A stretch of DNA of 6,751 nt from an uncultured Oscillospiraceae bacterium. GTDB lineage: Bacteria; Bacillota; Clostridia; Oscillospirales; Oscillospiraceae. The stretch is from positions 1-6,751 of the forward strand of contig CAAERF010000357.1 in NCBI GenBank assembly GCA_900758315.1, in the 5' to 3' direction. Below the pieces are notes generated by a model, which made no database searches, was not told where the DNA came from, and saw only the letters and a list, made by a program, of their open reading frames with translations. Numbering within the stretch: position 1 is the stretch's first letter; the number at the start of each line of letters is the position of its first letter. Below, piece after piece: positions 6,068 to 6,751 of this stretch. The translations under genes were made by a program, and so were the position numbers.

Positions 6068-6090
6068 TCATCACTTGAGAGGGAACGACT

Positions 6091-6751
6091 ATGACGGAAA
6101 TGAGAACCGAAACGACAATGCCTGCGCAAGGCTTGTATGACCCCAGATTTGAGCATGACGCCTGCGGCATCGGCACCGTTGTGGACATCAAGGGCCGCAA
6201 GACCCACGCCACAGTGGATAACGCCCTGAAAATTGTGGAAAAGCTGGAGCACCGTGCCGGCAAGGACGCCGAGGGCAAGACCGGTGACGGCGTGGGAATT
6301 CTGATTCAGATTTCCCACAAATTTTTCTCCAAGGTGGCCCGGGAACTGAACCTGTCCTTGGGCGGAGAGCGGGATTACGGCATCGGCATGTTCTTCTTCC
6401 CGCAGGATACCCTGCGCCGCAGTCAGGCCAAGAAGATGTTCGAGGTGATTGTGGAGAAGGAGGGGATGCACTTCCTGGGCTGGCGGACCGTGCCCACCTG
6501 CCCGGAGATTCTGGGCCATAAGGCGGTGGAGTGCATGCCCTATATCGAGCAGGGCTTTGTGGCCCGGCCCGAGGGCGTGGAAAAGGGACTGGCCTTTGAC
6601 CGGAAGCTGTACATCGCACGCCGTCTCTTTGAGCAGTCCAACGACAATACCTATGTGGTCTCCTGCTCCAGCCGGACCATCGTCTACAAGGGCATGTTCC
6701 TGGTGGATCAGCTGCGCCGGTTCTACCCGGATCTCCAGAGCCCGGACTACC
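6091..6751 (+). CDS. gltB: Glutamate synthase large subunit, N-terminal part (partial at window end)
   Basis: The GOGAT large chain transfers the amide of glutamine to 2-oxoglutarate, giving two glutamates, and closes the GS-GOGAT cycle with the glutamine synthetases encoded upstream. Only 220 codons are present, all within the class-II glutamine amidotransferase domain. FEHDACGIGTV (20-30) holds Cys25, which becomes the N-terminal nucleophile after removal of a 24-residue propeptide. LEHRAG (52-57) and KTGDGVGI (63-70) are the conserved glutamine-binding segments. LGWRTVP, EQGFVARP and YVVSCSSRTIVYKGM follow in the expected order. The ATG at 6091 is preceded by GAGAGGG (6077-6083) with a 7-base gap; an ATG 9 codons later would shorten the propeptide but lacks a better ribosome binding site. 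No frameshift is seen before the window end. Confidence 0.95.
   Translation, partial: MTEMRTETTMPAQGLYDPRFEHDACGIGTVVDIKGRKTHATVDNALKIVEKLEHRAGKDAEGKTGDGVGILIQISHKFFSKVARELNLSLGGERDYGIGMFFFPQDTLRRSQAKKMFEVIVEKEGMHFLGWRTVPTCPEILGHKAVECMPYIEQGFVARPEGVEKGLAFDRKLYIARRLFEQSNDNTYVVSCSSRTIVYKGMFLVDQLRRFYPDLQSPDY

Overview
This window looks like a nitrogen-assimilation locus from a GC-rich member of the Clostridia. A gut Oscillospiraceae-type genome (Flavonifractor/Intestinimonas-like) is my best guess, from codon style, Gram-positive ribosome binding sites, the alpha-type glutamine synthetase I, the clostridial-type glutamine synthetase III and DapL-based lysine/peptidoglycan synthesis. That placement is inference, not proof.

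Layout. The last 16 codons of an upstream gene (probably purF) end at 52 and are followed by a strong intrinsic terminator. Next, on the minus strand, is glnN (type III glutamine synthetase, 700 aa), whose own terminator faces the first one. A 447-bp divergent region (2328-2774) separates glnN from the plus-strand genes. These are glnA (type I glutamine synthetase, 442 aa), a 176-aa ANTAR-domain regulator with a degenerate receiver, dapL (LL-diaminopimelate aminotransferase, 407 aa) and the first 220 codons of gltB (glutamate synthase large subunit, cut by the window end).

How the genes fit together. The two glutamine synthetases fix ammonia into glutamine. GltB converts glutamine plus 2-oxoglutarate to glutamate. 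DapL uses glutamate as amino donor to make LL-diaminopimelate, and PurF (if that is the upstream gene) consumes glutamine amide nitrogen.

The most interesting signal is regulatory. Two leaders here contain intrinsic terminators placed before their own coding sequence: glnN (minus strand, 2389-2431) and gltB (6015-6067). The gltB leader also holds a 6-bp hairpin with a hexaloop that has A at position 1 and G at position 4, the signature of RNA hairpins bound by ANTAR antiterminators. It is mutually exclusive with the terminator. A shorter version of the same element overlaps the glnN terminator. Since an ANTAR protein is encoded between the two, the locus may carry its own RNA-based antitermination circuit. 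I could not find the usual second (upstream) hexaloop hairpin in either leader, so this stays a testable proposal.
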